Assembly (NCBI GenBank): GCA_000802045.1
Contig: JUEF01000049.1
Location: 58,413 to 122,412, forward strand
Direction: 5' to 3'
DNA length: 64,000 nucleotides
Source of the DNA: Peptococcaceae bacterium BICA1-8
Lineage (GTDB): Bacteria; Bacillota; Peptococcia; Peptococcales; BICA1-8
This document shows, piece by piece, positions 1-9,855 of this stretch. The first letter of the stretch is position 1. Every line of letters begins with the position of its first letter. The notes under the pieces are model-generated. The model had not been told where the DNA came from, did not search any database, and saw nothing but the letters and a program-made list of their open reading frames with translations. A program made the position numbers and the translations under genes.

Positions 1-2
1 TG

Positions 3-872
3 GCTTATGGAAATGAGCGGGCTCAAAAGCTAGGCAAAATAATAAAATTTACCATAACTACTAATGGTGTTCTTTTATCTGATGAGGTGCAGGACTTTTT
101 AAATAATAACAATATGAGTGTTGTTTTAAGCTTGGACGGACGAAAAGAGATTAATGATAAAATGAGGCCTTTCCCTAACGGCGCAGGTTCATACTCAATA
201 ATTAAAGATAAAATAATGGATTTTGTGAAAGGACGCAAACAAAAGGACTATTACGTTAGAGGTACTTACACCCACCATAATTTGGATTTTGCGGCTGATG
301 TGAGACATTTAGCTGAGCAGGGCTTTAGAGAAATCTCCATTGAACCTGTAGTTGGTAATCCTACCTTAGATTATGCTTTTAAGGAAGAAGATTTGCCGGT
401 TTTAGAGGAACAGTATGAAATATTGACTAGATTTTATTGGCAGTCCTATATTAATGGTAAAGGCTTTAACTTCTTTCACTTTAACATAGATTTAAATCAT
501 GGGCCCTGCCTGCCTAAACGCTTATCAGGCTGTGGTGCAGGCCATGAATATCTAGCTGTTAGCCCAGAAGGGGACTTATATCCCTGCCATCAGTTTGTTG
601 GTCAGGAAGAATTTAGAATTGGTAATGTCTATTCGGGTACTGTCCAAAAGACTCTGGCGCTAGAATTTCAGAAAAGCCATGTTTTAAATAAAGAAGAATG
701 TAGAGGGTGCTGGGCCCGTTATTACTGCAGCGGTGGTTGTCATGCCAATAACCTTGCCTATGGAGGGTCCCTGCTAAAACCTTATGTCTTTGGCTGTGAA
801 TTGCAGAGAAAAAGGTTAGAATGTGCCTTATATCTTCAGGTAAAAAAACAATTATATGCAGAAAATGTATAG
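3..872 (+). CDS. SPASM-domain radical SAM maturase of the SCIFF (six-cysteine peptide) type, 5'-truncated by the window edge
   Basis: Frame is open from nt 3; C-terminal Cys-rich SPASM motifs (GPCLPKRLSGCGAGHEYLAVSPEGDLYPCHQFVG...CRGCWARYYCSGGCHANN). Confidence 0.85.
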   Translation, partial: AYGNERAQKLGKIIKFTITTNGVLLSDEVQDFLNNNNMSVVLSLDGRKEINDKMRPFPNGAGSYSIIKDKIMDFVKGRKQKDYYVRGTYTHHNLDFAADVRHLAEQGFREISIEPVVGNPTLDYAFKEEDLPVLEEQYEILTRFYWQSYINGKGFNFFHFNIDLNHGPCLPKRLSGCGAGHEYLAVSPEGDLYPCHQFVGQEEFRIGNVYSGTVQKTLALEFQKSHVLNKEECRGCWARYYCSGGCHANNLAYGGSLLKPYVFGCELQRKRLECALYLQVKKQLYAENV

Positions 873-1062
873 AAAATAAATTAAGAATAATTTATTTATG
901 ATAGACTAAGTGCGACCAATAATGGATAAAAATGCATATAATGTATATTAGAGGGGAATAATTTCATTATAAATGGTAAAATGTTCATTACATTATTTAA
1001 TAATTGTGATATAATGATTGTGCTTCTTGGGTTTGTCCAACGGAGTCTGATCAGAAAAGGAG

Positions 1063-2484
1063 GTGAAGACCTCTGCAGGTGTTGTTGAAATTGACCTGCA
1101 GGTAGATATGTCACAGATAACTGATTGGGTGGAGATTAGAAGGAATAAGTTCAAACTGTTGTTCATATTTGGTATTATTGCCGTTTTGATGATTACAGGC
1201 ATTTCCTGTTTATTAACTCCTAAAGAAGGTTTTATTCTAACAGTTGATAATAAGAGATTAGCTGTTGTTGAAAATGAGGCAATAGTTATCGACGCTATAG
1301 ACGAGCTTAAAGCTCAAAAATCACAAGAAACAGGTTTTGTATATAAAGAGGTAACCAATAAAGTAAAGGTAGAAATGGTTAAGGGATTAAAGGATGAGCC
1401 TGTAGGTAAAGAAGAGATCATTAAAATTTTAGCTCTAAAGCTAGACTGGGTGGTTCAGGCTACGGCGCTTACTATTAATGGAAGCCCCAAAATGAATGTG
1501 GCTACACTGGAACAAGCTGAAGAAATCCTTAATAAATTAAAAGAAGAATTTACAGTAGATACTGAAGATAAAGAGTTATTAGCATTAAATTTTGAAGAAG
1601 AGGTTACTTTAACCTCAGCTGATGTTAAAGTAGAAGAATTAGTAGACCTTGCTCTAGCAGTTACCTTAATCTTAAACGGAACTGATAAAATTGAAACATA
1701 TAAAGTTAAAAAAGGTGACACTTTGTGGGATATTGCCTACGCTAATAATATGACGGTAAATGAGTTAAAGGAAGCTAATCTGGATTTAAAGAAAGATGTG
1801 CTTTCTATTGGTCAGGAATTAAAGCTTGTGAAAACTGAGCCCATGGTCCATGTAGTTGCAGATGTTCAGTTGACAAAGGAAGAAAATATCCCCTTTAATA
1901 CCAAATATATAAGCGACTCCGATTTATGGCGGGGACAAAGCAGTGTTAAAGAAGCTGGGAAAAGTGGTAAACAGCGGGTTACATATAAAATCGTAGAAAA
2001 AAACGGTGTTGAAATAGATAGGGAAATTCTCGAAAAACAGGTCTTAGAAGAACCCAAGACTAAAGTGGTTTATCAGGGAACGAAGGTAATGGTTGCATCC
2101 CGGGGTGGTGGAGGCGATGGTCAATTAGCCTGGCCTTTACGGGGGAGAATTACATCAGGTTACGGCTGGCGTAGGTTAGGCTACCATACTGGTATGGATA
2201 TTGATGGTGTTACTGGAGATCCGATATTTGCTGCAGGAAGTGGAACAGTAATTAGTGCTGGTTGGGCTGGTAATTATGGTTACTGTATTGATATTGACCA
2301 TGGTGATGGATTATTAACAAGGTATGCTCACTTATCCAAGATGGATGTGAAAATCAGTCAAAAGGTAAGTCGGGGTGACCTTATAGGTAGGGTCGGTAAT
2401 ACAGGTCGTAGTACAGGTTCCCATCTGCATTTCGAAGTAAGGATTAATGGTGTCCATAATAACCCCATAAAATATTTAGATTAA
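1063..2484 (+). CDS. M23 metallopeptidase with LysM and G5 domains (cell-wall endopeptidase)
   Basis: LysM (YKVKKGDTLWDIAYANNMTVNELKEAN), G5-like segment, M23 motifs (GYGWRRLGYHTGMDI...HLHFEV); exact start uncertain (GTG 1063 or ATG 1108). Confidence 0.9.
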   Translation: MKTSAGVVEIDLQVDMSQITDWVEIRRNKFKLLFIFGIIAVLMITGISCLLTPKEGFILTVDNKRLAVVENEAIVIDAIDELKAQKSQETGFVYKEVTNKVKVEMVKGLKDEPVGKEEIIKILALKLDWVVQATALTINGSPKMNVATLEQAEEILNKLKEEFTVDTEDKELLALNFEEEVTLTSADVKVEELVDLALAVTLILNGTDKIETYKVKKGDTLWDIAYANNMTVNELKEANLDLKKDVLSIGQELKLVKTEPMVHVVADVQLTKEENIPFNTKYISDSDLWRGQSSVKEAGKSGKQRVTYKIVEKNGVEIDREILEKQVLEEPKTKVVYQGTKVMVASRGGGGDGQLAWPLRGRITSGYGWRRLGYHTGMDIDGVTGDPIFAAGSGTVISAGWAGNYGYCIDIDHGDGLLTRYAHLSKMDVKISQKVSRGDLIGRVGNTGRSTGSHLHFEVRINGVHNNPIKYLD

Positions 2485-2488
2485 CTCA

Positions 2489-2527
2489 AAGAAGCACAGG
2501 TGTATATGCGCCTGTGCTTTGTTTTTT
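2489..2527 (+). terminator. Rho-independent terminator
   Basis: agcacaggtgtatatgcgcctgtgctttgtttttt hairpin plus T-run after the M23 gene. Confidence 0.8.
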
Positions 2528-2696
2528 AACTACAGAAAAATAGGGAGGAAAGCCAATAAATCATCGACTATAGACCATCGCCAATAGACTATAGACTAAG
2601 TAATGACGTTAATACTTGGCGGGGATGCTTTATAAACTCTTATTCAGATGGTATACTAGGACATAATAGTGCAGTATGGAAATAAGGAGGAAGTTC

Positions 2697-3620
2697 ATGT
2701 ACGATGTAATAATAATTGGGGCAGGACCAGGGGGAATGACTGCGGGTATTTATGCAGCCAGAGCTGGGTACAAAACTATGATTTTGGAAACTGGGGCACC
2801 AGGCGGACAGGCCAGTACTACGGAAACTATTGAAAATTATCCTGGTTTTCCCGGTGGAGTTTCCGGACCTGAATTAATGATGAAGTTTTACGAGCAGACA
2901 GTAAGCTTCGGGGTAGAGATGGATTTTCAGCATGTTACTTCCATCGAAGCAGAAGGTAATATAAAAAAAGTATCTGCTGGTGATACCACCTATGAGGCCC
3001 AATCCATTATCATTGCTTCTGGGGCAAGACCTAGAGTTTTGGGTGTTAAAGGAGAAGGTAAACTTCGCGGTAAAGGCGTATCCTATTGCGCTACCTGTGA
3101 CGGATTCTTTTTTAAGGATCGGGAGGTTGCTGTAGTTGGGGGTGGTGATACAGCCATTGAAGAAGCACTTTATTTGACTAAGATCTGCAGTAAGGTTACT
3201 GTTATTCACCGTAGGGGTGAGCTTAGAGCGACAAAAATTGTCCAGGATAGAGCTCTAAAAAACGAAAAAATAAACTTTATATGGGACAGTGTTGTAGATG
3301 GTATTATCGGAGAAAATAGCCTGACTGCACTATCTTTGCATAATGTTAAGACCCAGGAAAGAGAATTATTGAAGGTTGACGGAGTGTTTATCTTTGTTGG
3401 ATATATACCTAATAGTGACTATCTGCCATCATCTATTTCCTTAGATCAATGGGGCTATGTTTTAGCTGACGACCACCTGCAAACAAATATTCCAGGTGTT
3501 TTTACAGTTGGTGATATACGACAGAAAAATCTAAGGCAGGTTGCTACCGCCGTAGGGGATGGAGCAGCTGTGATAACCGCGCTGGATAAATACTTTGCGG
3601 ATAAGGGGGGGGAAAGTTGA
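2697..3620 (+). CDS. trxB: Thioredoxin-disulfide reductase
   Basis: GAGPGGMTAGIYAARAG, CATCDGFFFKDR, GGGDTAIEEA, FTVGDIRQ motifs; AAGGAGG upstream of ATG 2697. Confidence 0.92.
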   Translation: MYDVIIIGAGPGGMTAGIYAARAGYKTMILETGAPGGQASTTETIENYPGFPGGVSGPELMMKFYEQTVSFGVEMDFQHVTSIEAEGNIKKVSAGDTTYEAQSIIIASGARPRVLGVKGEGKLRGKGVSYCATCDGFFFKDREVAVVGGGDTAIEEALYLTKICSKVTVIHRRGELRATKIVQDRALKNEKINFIWDSVVDGIIGENSLTALSLHNVKTQERELLKVDGVFIFVGYIPNSDYLPSSISLDQWGYVLADDHLQTNIPGVFTVGDIRQKNLRQVATAVGDGAAVITALDKYFADKGGES

Positions 3621-3739
3621 GAAGGAGTAGGAAAAAAGAAGGAGCAAGGAGAATTGCCTTAATAATATTGGTGAGTTTACTGGCGTTAGGTCTTTTGCTG
3701 CCATCTTTCATGGGCTTATTGGGTAGTTTTGGATACTAA
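3617..3739 (+). CDS. Small basic single-TM protein (40 aa, absent from the ORF track)
   Basis: TTG start just before the trxB stop, preceded by GGGGGGGGAAAG; translates to LRRSRKKEGARRIALIILVSLLALGLLLPSFMGLLGSFGY*. Confidence 0.6.
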   Translation: MRRSRKKEGARRIALIILVSLLALGLLLPSFMGLLGSFGY

Positions 3740-4087
3740 TAACTAAATATTAGTACACTGAATTTTGACCTCTGGAGTTTTTACTCTAGGGGTTTTTTGT
3801 TTTTTAACCTTAACCTAGCGAAATGAAATGTAGCGAAATCTTAATCTAGTGAGCCAAAGGCGAACGAAATCTAAAATATTGTTAATAATAAGGAGTATTA
3901 TTGACAATATTTGGAGTATACGTTTAGTAAGAAGCCCATGTTATACTAAATTTTACGGTAGAGATTGTTGAGAGCTTCGGTCGAGTATGTCCTTAAAGTA
4001 ATAGGTTGATCCATCGTCCATCGTCTATCGACTATTGTCCATAGACTGATAGTTACTAGTAAATAGTAACTTTATTCCTAGAGAGGG

Positions 4088-4951
4088 GTGAGGGGTGTGC
4101 AAATTCTAAGCAATAATAAATTCATATTATTCTTAATTGCCATTATTTTAATAAGTTTATTACTAATACCAATTTCTTGGCCAAAGGTGAAGATTCAGGC
4201 TTATAAAATGATTCGAAATTTTTCTAAGGTTCATTTAGCTCTGACTACTAGAGAATATAGTACATTGACTGATAGTAACTTTACTGTTAAATATAAATCC
4301 GATAATCAAGAAAGTGCGCAGCTTATTTTGGAAACGGGGAATGAGATTTTAGCTCAGGTCAATAGGACGTTAGGTTATGTTAACCGCGAAAGTATACCGG
4401 TAATCGTCTATTCTTCCATGGAGGAGCTTAATGAAAGCTTTGGTTGGGAGGGAGATAGAAGCCCGATGGGTGTGTATTGGATGGGCAGCATCCGCATACT
4501 TACTCCTGAAGCGTGGGTGGAAGCAGATGAGGATAAAGACGTGATTTTTAAAAACATGGGACCCATGGCCCATGAGTATGCCCACTTAGTAGTTGATTAT
4601 AAGACAAATGGGAATTACACTCGCTGGTTTACAGAAGGCATCGCACAATATGTAGAAAAGGAAATTACTGGTTTTACCTTGGAGGAGCCTACTCAACAAG
4701 CTAAAGAAAATCTTTACCCCTTTACTGAGCTTGATCAAACCTATGACGAACAGGCTAATCAGGAGTTAGCTTACTGGCAGTCATTAATCGCTATAGAATA
4801 TCTAATTGATAAAAATGGAGAAAAGATAGTCAATGATTTATTAAGAGAGCTCAATCAGGGGCGAAGTTTTAATAAAGTATTTAAAGACCTTGTTGGTCAG
4901 GACTTAAGTTCCTTCGAAAACGATATTAGAGTATATGCAAAAAAGAAATGA
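4088..4951 (+). CDS. Membrane-anchored zinc metalloprotease-like protein (peptidase MA/gluzincin-like)
   Basis: N-terminal TM, HEYAHLVVDY (HExxH) and WFTEGIAQYVE motif. Confidence 0.75.
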   Translation: MRGVQILSNNKFILFLIAIILISLLLIPISWPKVKIQAYKMIRNFSKVHLALTTREYSTLTDSNFTVKYKSDNQESAQLILETGNEILAQVNRTLGYVNRESIPVIVYSSMEELNESFGWEGDRSPMGVYWMGSIRILTPEAWVEADEDKDVIFKNMGPMAHEYAHLVVDYKTNGNYTRWFTEGIAQYVEKEITGFTLEEPTQQAKENLYPFTELDQTYDEQANQELAYWQSLIAIEYLIDKNGEKIVNDLLRELNQGRSFNKVFKDLVGQDLSSFENDIRVYAKKK

Positions 4952-5049
4952 ACAGCCGGGCTTCTTGGCTGTTCATTTCTTTTTTAGTATTCAAAATACT
5001 GATTAGGGTAACACTAGTTTTAAGAAATTGTTGTGAGGGGGAGCAAAAA

Positions 5050-5928
5050 ATGACAAAGGATGATCAATTAAAGGCGAATATAGAAGAAATCTTAAGTAAT
5101 AATATGCAGAATAGTTCCTTGGGGATTAATGTCCAGGTAGAGAAAGGCTATGTCAAGCTTCACGGGATGGTTGATACTTTGGCTGAAGGGGAATTCGCTG
5201 CTAAACTGGCAACTAGAATTCCCTTTGTTAAAGGGGTAGATAATGGTCTTACTGTAGCTATGGATAACCTGCGGGAGGATGATGAAATAGCTCAATTAGT
5301 TTTGAAAAAGTTTATGAACGAGCCAAAGCTCGATATTAAGAAAATTGGTGCTGAATGTGAAAAAGGTGTTGTAATTTTACGGGGGCAGGCATCAACGTTG
5401 GGAGAAATTGAGGTAGCTAAGGAGTTGGCCGCCCAAGTTCATGGTGTGCGGGAAGTAAAAACTTTAGTTAAATTCAGTGAGGAAGCAAAAGAAGTTGATG
5501 ATGCATCTATTGTTAACGGGGTAGAAGTTGCCTTAGCGGCTTCGGGTGTGGTTGAAGCTGAAGATGTAGATACTAGCTGCACCAAAGGGATCGTTAAGCT
5601 TGAGGGAATAGTGGATAATAATGAACAAAAAGAAGCTGCAGAGCTTTTTGCTAAAATTGTTCCTGGAGTTCGCAAAGTAATTAATAAGCTTGAGACCCGA
5701 CATGATAATGAAAAGGGCGACGGATATCTAACTAATGTCCTAAGAAGAACCTTGAATAAAGACGACAGAGTCAGCCCTGCCCAGGTAAAAGCTTATGTAG
5801 TTGATGAAACGGCATATTTGAGCGGTAAAGTTTACAGTATTGATGCTAAAAAAGCCGCAGAAGAAGTAGCTCGGAAAATTAAGGGGATTAGCGAGATCGT
5901 TAATGATATAACTGTGGCCTACCATTAA
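5050..5928 (+). CDS. BON-domain protein with multiple BON repeats
   Basis: Repeated VKLHGMVDTLAEGEFAAKLA.../VVILRGQASTLGEIEVAKELA.../VKLEGIVDNNEQKEAAELF.../AYLSGKVYSIDAKKAAEEVA modules. Confidence 0.8.
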   Translation: MTKDDQLKANIEEILSNNMQNSSLGINVQVEKGYVKLHGMVDTLAEGEFAAKLATRIPFVKGVDNGLTVAMDNLREDDEIAQLVLKKFMNEPKLDIKKIGAECEKGVVILRGQASTLGEIEVAKELAAQVHGVREVKTLVKFSEEAKEVDDASIVNGVEVALAASGVVEAEDVDTSCTKGIVKLEGIVDNNEQKEAAELFAKIVPGVRKVINKLETRHDNEKGDGYLTNVLRRTLNKDDRVSPAQVKAYVVDETAYLSGKVYSIDAKKAAEEVARKIKGISEIVNDITVAYH

Positions 5929-5949
5929 AAACGCCTTCGGGCGTTTTTC
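5929..5949 (+). terminator. Rho-independent terminator
   Basis: aaaacgccttcgggcgttttt. Confidence 0.85.
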
Positions 5950-6091
5950 GGTTTATACGTTTATTCGTGGGTTCGTGAGCGCGCAAGTTTTTTTAATTAT
6001 ATTTACTCTTTATTTCATTTTTTTATAAAGGTAGCTGCTAGTATAAAGTAGAAAACTAGTAAAAAGAAAATGAAATTAAGGGGGAGAAAAG

Positions 6092-6811
6092 GTGAAAATT
6101 GATAAAGACTTATGCATTGATTGTGGCAATTGTCTTATATATTGCCCTGTAGATGCTATTTTGGAGGAAGCTGGGGTTATTGATATTGATTTTAATGAAT
6201 GTGTAGAATGTGGTAACTGTCTGCGTATGAGTAATTGCCCAACTGATGCTATTTACAGCCAGGAAATGGAGTATCCAAGAATTATTCGGGCAGTTATGAG
6301 TGACCCTTATGTAGTAGCGCCAAATACAGGTATTCCAGGTAGGGGTACTGCGGAAATCAAAACAAATGATGTAACCGGGAGATTTAAGCGGGGTTGGATA
6401 GGTATGGCAGTAGAACTAGGTCGGCCAATTACAGGTGTCTGGCTAAGTGATGTAGAGAAGGTTGCAATGGCTATTAGCAAGCATGGGATGGATTTTGAAA
6501 CAATTAATCCTGTTACAGCAATGATGCAGGATGCAAAGGTTGGAAAGTTTAAAGATGAATTACTAAAGGAGAAGGTGCTTTCCGCTATTTTAGAATTTGC
6601 TGTTGAACCGGAAAAAATTCCGGCTCTTCTGAAGACTTTAGAAGAAGTGCAAAAAGAGGTAAATTGTGTATTTTGTGTTGATATTGCCAGCAGATGTAAT
6701 CCTGACCTGAGTGTACCTCATGAAGAGATAGTTGCAAAAACTGGTCACTGGATTTCCTTAAATGCCAAAACTAACCTTGGGCTAGGCAAGCCTTTAGTAA
6801 AGGAGGATTAA
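6092..6811 (+). CDS. 4Fe-4S dicluster ferredoxin-like protein of unknown function
   Basis: CIDCGNCLIYCP and CVECGNCLRMSNCP cluster motifs plus a large uncharacterised C-terminal region. Confidence 0.75.
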   Translation: MKIDKDLCIDCGNCLIYCPVDAILEEAGVIDIDFNECVECGNCLRMSNCPTDAIYSQEMEYPRIIRAVMSDPYVVAPNTGIPGRGTAEIKTNDVTGRFKRGWIGMAVELGRPITGVWLSDVEKVAMAISKHGMDFETINPVTAMMQDAKVGKFKDELLKEKVLSAILEFAVEPEKIPALLKTLEEVQKEVNCVFCVDIASRCNPDLSVPHEEIVAKTGHWISLNAKTNLGLGKPLVKED

Positions 6812-6814
6812 GAA

Positions 6815-7441
6815 ATGACACATACTTTACATAGGGTAGGTACATTAGAGGAACTAAAGAAGGATTATATTATTTTTATTATGGCTGAAAGAGGTTATAA
6901 CTTAGAGGGCTCCAAAGAAAAGTACCAGGAGTTTGTAAGAAAGGCTCAGGAATTAGGTGCCATTAAAATTGGAGATGCCCTGCATGGTAATATTCTTTCA
7001 CAAAAAGGGTTGGATAATCTTTTGGAAAATATTACAGACCAAGCTGCACCCTTGCATGCAATATTTAATGATGAGGAAAAATTAAAGGAAATGCTCAAAT
7101 GGCTTAAGGAGATAGATCTAGGTATATCAGCTGTGATTTCCGGTTTAGCGGACCATGTTCATAAATGCTGTCAAGAAGTAGGTATTAGTCGGCATACTGT
7201 CGAACATTCCCTAGGACGTTGGGGAAGAATAGAGAAGCTTCCCACTGAAGAAGTCTTAAAGGTTAATACTATGTGCGGTCACCAAATGGTGACGGTAGGC
7301 ATGATTAAGAAAGCTGTTGAAGATATTAAAGCAGGCCGCATATCACCTGAAAAGGCTGCTGATGAATTATATGTAAGCTGCGCTTGTGGTGTATTTAATA
7401 CTGAAAGGGCGGCAAAGCTTCTCAAGAGCATGGCAGAATAA
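6815..7441 (+). CDS. Conserved hypothetical protein with Cys/His motifs, translationally coupled to the preceding Fe-S gene
   Basis: HKCCQEV, MCGHQMV, SCACGVFN motifs; 3-nt gap to previous stop. Confidence 0.65.
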   Translation: MTHTLHRVGTLEELKKDYIIFIMAERGYNLEGSKEKYQEFVRKAQELGAIKIGDALHGNILSQKGLDNLLENITDQAAPLHAIFNDEEKLKEMLKWLKEIDLGISAVISGLADHVHKCCQEVGISRHTVEHSLGRWGRIEKLPTEEVLKVNTMCGHQMVTVGMIKKAVEDIKAGRISPEKAADELYVSCACGVFNTERAAKLLKSMAE

Positions 7442-7618
7442 AAGAATGGAGGAACTGGCTTTTTGCCCAGTTTCTCCTCCTTCTATTTAACGGGAGTTTT
7501 TATTATAGGGTATAAAAAAGAATAAGCTTGACGTAAGCTAAGTTTTCTCTATAGAATTAAATAATAAGAACATAAAGAAGATTGGTTGTCTTAAAAATTG
7601 ACTGATGGGTGTGAATAT

Positions 7619-8404
7619 ATGAAATTTTGTTCTCTGGCTAGCGGCAGCAGTGGTAATTGTTATTACCTAGGTACGGAAAAGGCCAATATTTTGATAGATG
7701 CGGGAATAAGCGGCAAAAGAGTTTGTTATGATTTAGAAGAGAAGATGGGTTTAAATGGTACTGACTTGGATGGGATTTTTATTACCCATGAACATATAGA
7801 CCATATTCAGAGTGTAGGTGTTCTGGCTCGCAAATTTAAGACCCCCCTTTATGCCACTAGCGGGACCTGGGCGGGAATGAAGAATAAAATAGGCAATGTC
7901 GACCAAGACCTCTGCCACGTATTACCTGATACAGGCTCATTAGAAATTAATGATGTGAATATCGAGTGGTTTCCCACCTCCCATGATGCCAAGGAACCAG
8001 TAGGATATTTAGTTGAAAATGATAAAAAACGGATTGGTTTAGCCACCGATACGGGTATGATAGATAATAGAATGGCAAAGGCTCTATTTGATGTGAACTT
8101 ATTAATTTTAGAAGCTAATCATGATGAAAAAATGCTTATAAACGGAAAGTACCCTGCTTATCTAAAAAAAAGAATACAAAGCTCCCATGGACATCTATCT
8201 AATATTGCTGCCGGCCAGGCCCTATTAGACTTAGCGGGCGATAAAACTAAATCTGTTTTTTTAGCCCATTTAAGTCACGAAAACAATTTACCAAGTTTAG
8301 CTTTGCGAACTGTAGGGGATATATTAAGTGAGAATAAAATCTCGTATTCTTTTGATTTAGAAGTAGCCCCCCGTTCACAAGCTACTTCTTGCATTAAGCT
8401 TTAG
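7619..8404 (+). CDS. walJ: MBL-fold metallohydrolase, YycJ/WalJ family
   Basis: CSLASGSSGNCYYLGTE, THEHIDHI, LATDTGMI, ILEANHDEKML motifs; followed by htrA and then rlmH as in typical wal neighbourhoods. Confidence 0.85.
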   Translation: MKFCSLASGSSGNCYYLGTEKANILIDAGISGKRVCYDLEEKMGLNGTDLDGIFITHEHIDHIQSVGVLARKFKTPLYATSGTWAGMKNKIGNVDQDLCHVLPDTGSLEINDVNIEWFPTSHDAKEPVGYLVENDKKRIGLATDTGMIDNRMAKALFDVNLLILEANHDEKMLINGKYPAYLKKRIQSSHGHLSNIAAGQALLDLAGDKTKSVFLAHLSHENNLPSLALRTVGDILSENKISYSFDLEVAPRSQATSCIKL

Positions 8405-8480
8405 TATATTTAAATGTAATAAGTACATATTAAAAAGGTTTAAATTTATTTACATGTTATTTTTGATGGGAGGTATGATG

Positions 8481-9614
8481 ATGAGTTATTTTGATTATGA
8501 AGAGTATGGGAGAAGACCCAGTAAGCTTAGCTACTTTCTCGTGGCTTTAGTTGCTTCCATAATTGGGGGAATTGTTGCGTTAACCCTTGCCCCAACTCTG
8601 CTAGGACCCAATAACTTTTTAGGTCTTAATCCACCACCTGGTTTAAATCAGCCCCAGCTGCCTGAGATATCTGGAGGAAGTCTTGATGTTTCTCCCGTGG
8701 TTTTAATTGCCGAACAGGTTGGCCCCACTGTAGTAGGGGTCAGTAATCGGGGAAGAGTTCAGGATTTTTTTGGCGGAACAAGTGTTGAAGAAAGGGGCAG
8801 CGGCTCCGGAGTAATAATCGATGATAGAGGCTATATTGTAACTAACTATCATGTAATTGAAAAGGCAAGCGAAATTCTTATAAGCTTGGCTGATGGACGG
8901 AAGATAGAAGCGGAGTTAGTAGGCTCCGACCCTCGGACTGACTTGGCTGTATTAAAGGTCAATGCTAAAGACCTGCCAGTGGCTGTTTTGGGAGATTCGA
9001 CGAAAATTAAAACTGGTGAACTAGTCGTAGCTATTGGTAACCCTTTAGGTATAGAATTTGCTCGGTCAGTAACTGTAGGTGTAGTCAGTGCAACTGATAG
9101 AACACTGACTATAGGCGATAGGCAGTTTAGCCTAATACAAACTGATGCAGCAATTAACCCCGGCAACAGCGGCGGTGCTCTAGTAAATAGCCAAGGACAT
9201 GTTATCGGGATAAACAGCGCCAAGCTGGTTATTTCCGGTGTTGAAGGTATGGGCTTTGCCATTCCTATTAGTGATGCCAAACCCATTATTGACGAACTTA
9301 TTAGTAAAGGCTATGTATCTAGACCTTATTTAGGGATAGCAGGGACAGTAGTTGATGAATTAACAGCAAAACAAATGGGTGTGTCAGAAGGCATAGTGGT
9401 TAGGCAGCTAGTTGCTGCAGGTCCAGCCCACAAGGCCGGGTTAAAGGAAATGGATATTATAACTGCGGTTGATGGTCAAACAGTAAAAAATTTTAATGAC
9501 CTAACAAATATTTTAGAGAAGCACAAGCCTGGTGACCAGATAAATGTAGCTATTGAGCGGGACGGAGAAAAGCTGGAGATCCCGTTGATCTTAGGGGAAT
9601 TGCCAAGAGACTAA
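8481..9614 (+). CDS. htrA: HtrA/DegP-like serine protease with PDZ domain
   Basis: TM, GSGVIIDDRGYIVTNYHVI, DLAVLKV, INPGNSGGALVN, C-terminal PDZ. Confidence 0.9.
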   Translation: MSYFDYEEYGRRPSKLSYFLVALVASIIGGIVALTLAPTLLGPNNFLGLNPPPGLNQPQLPEISGGSLDVSPVVLIAEQVGPTVVGVSNRGRVQDFFGGTSVEERGSGSGVIIDDRGYIVTNYHVIEKASEILISLADGRKIEAELVGSDPRTDLAVLKVNAKDLPVAVLGDSTKIKTGELVVAIGNPLGIEFARSVTVGVVSATDRTLTIGDRQFSLIQTDAAINPGNSGGALVNSQGHVIGINSAKLVISGVEGMGFAIPISDAKPIIDELISKGYVSRPYLGIAGTVVDELTAKQMGVSEGIVVRQLVAAGPAHKAGLKEMDIITAVDGQTVKNFNDLTNILEKHKPGDQINVAIERDGEKLEIPLILGELPRD

Positions 9615-9630
9615 GCTTTTGGGAGTAGCT

Positions 9631-9818
9631 TAAGGGTCAGATATACTACCGGGCTGATATATTGCGTCTGACAGTACTTAAGGGTTGAGATTGCTAGTCC
9701 GACAATACTGCTGGGTGAATAATACGCGTCTGACACGGACGTTTTAGGGATAATAGAATGTTTCATTTTAAGGATTGCGTCTGGTACAATGATTGTGTCA
9801 GACGCAATATTTTTGCCC
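9631..9818. repeat. Upstream (mostly inverted) degenerate ~31-bp repeat array, core GCGTCTGACA / TGTCAGACGCAA
   Basis: GTCTG/GTCCG cores at 9666, 9697, 9728 and 9779, plus a forward copy ttgtgtcagacgcaatatttttgccc at 9793-9818. Confidence 0.8.
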
Positions 9819-9855
9819 AAAATATTAGAGTAGGTTTTGCTGGGAGGCAAGGAAA

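Noticed and set aside
9611-9850. 79-aa minus-strand ORF
   Set aside because: Lies in the degenerate repeat array; the ~31-bp unit period does not keep a reading frame and no protein family is recognisable.
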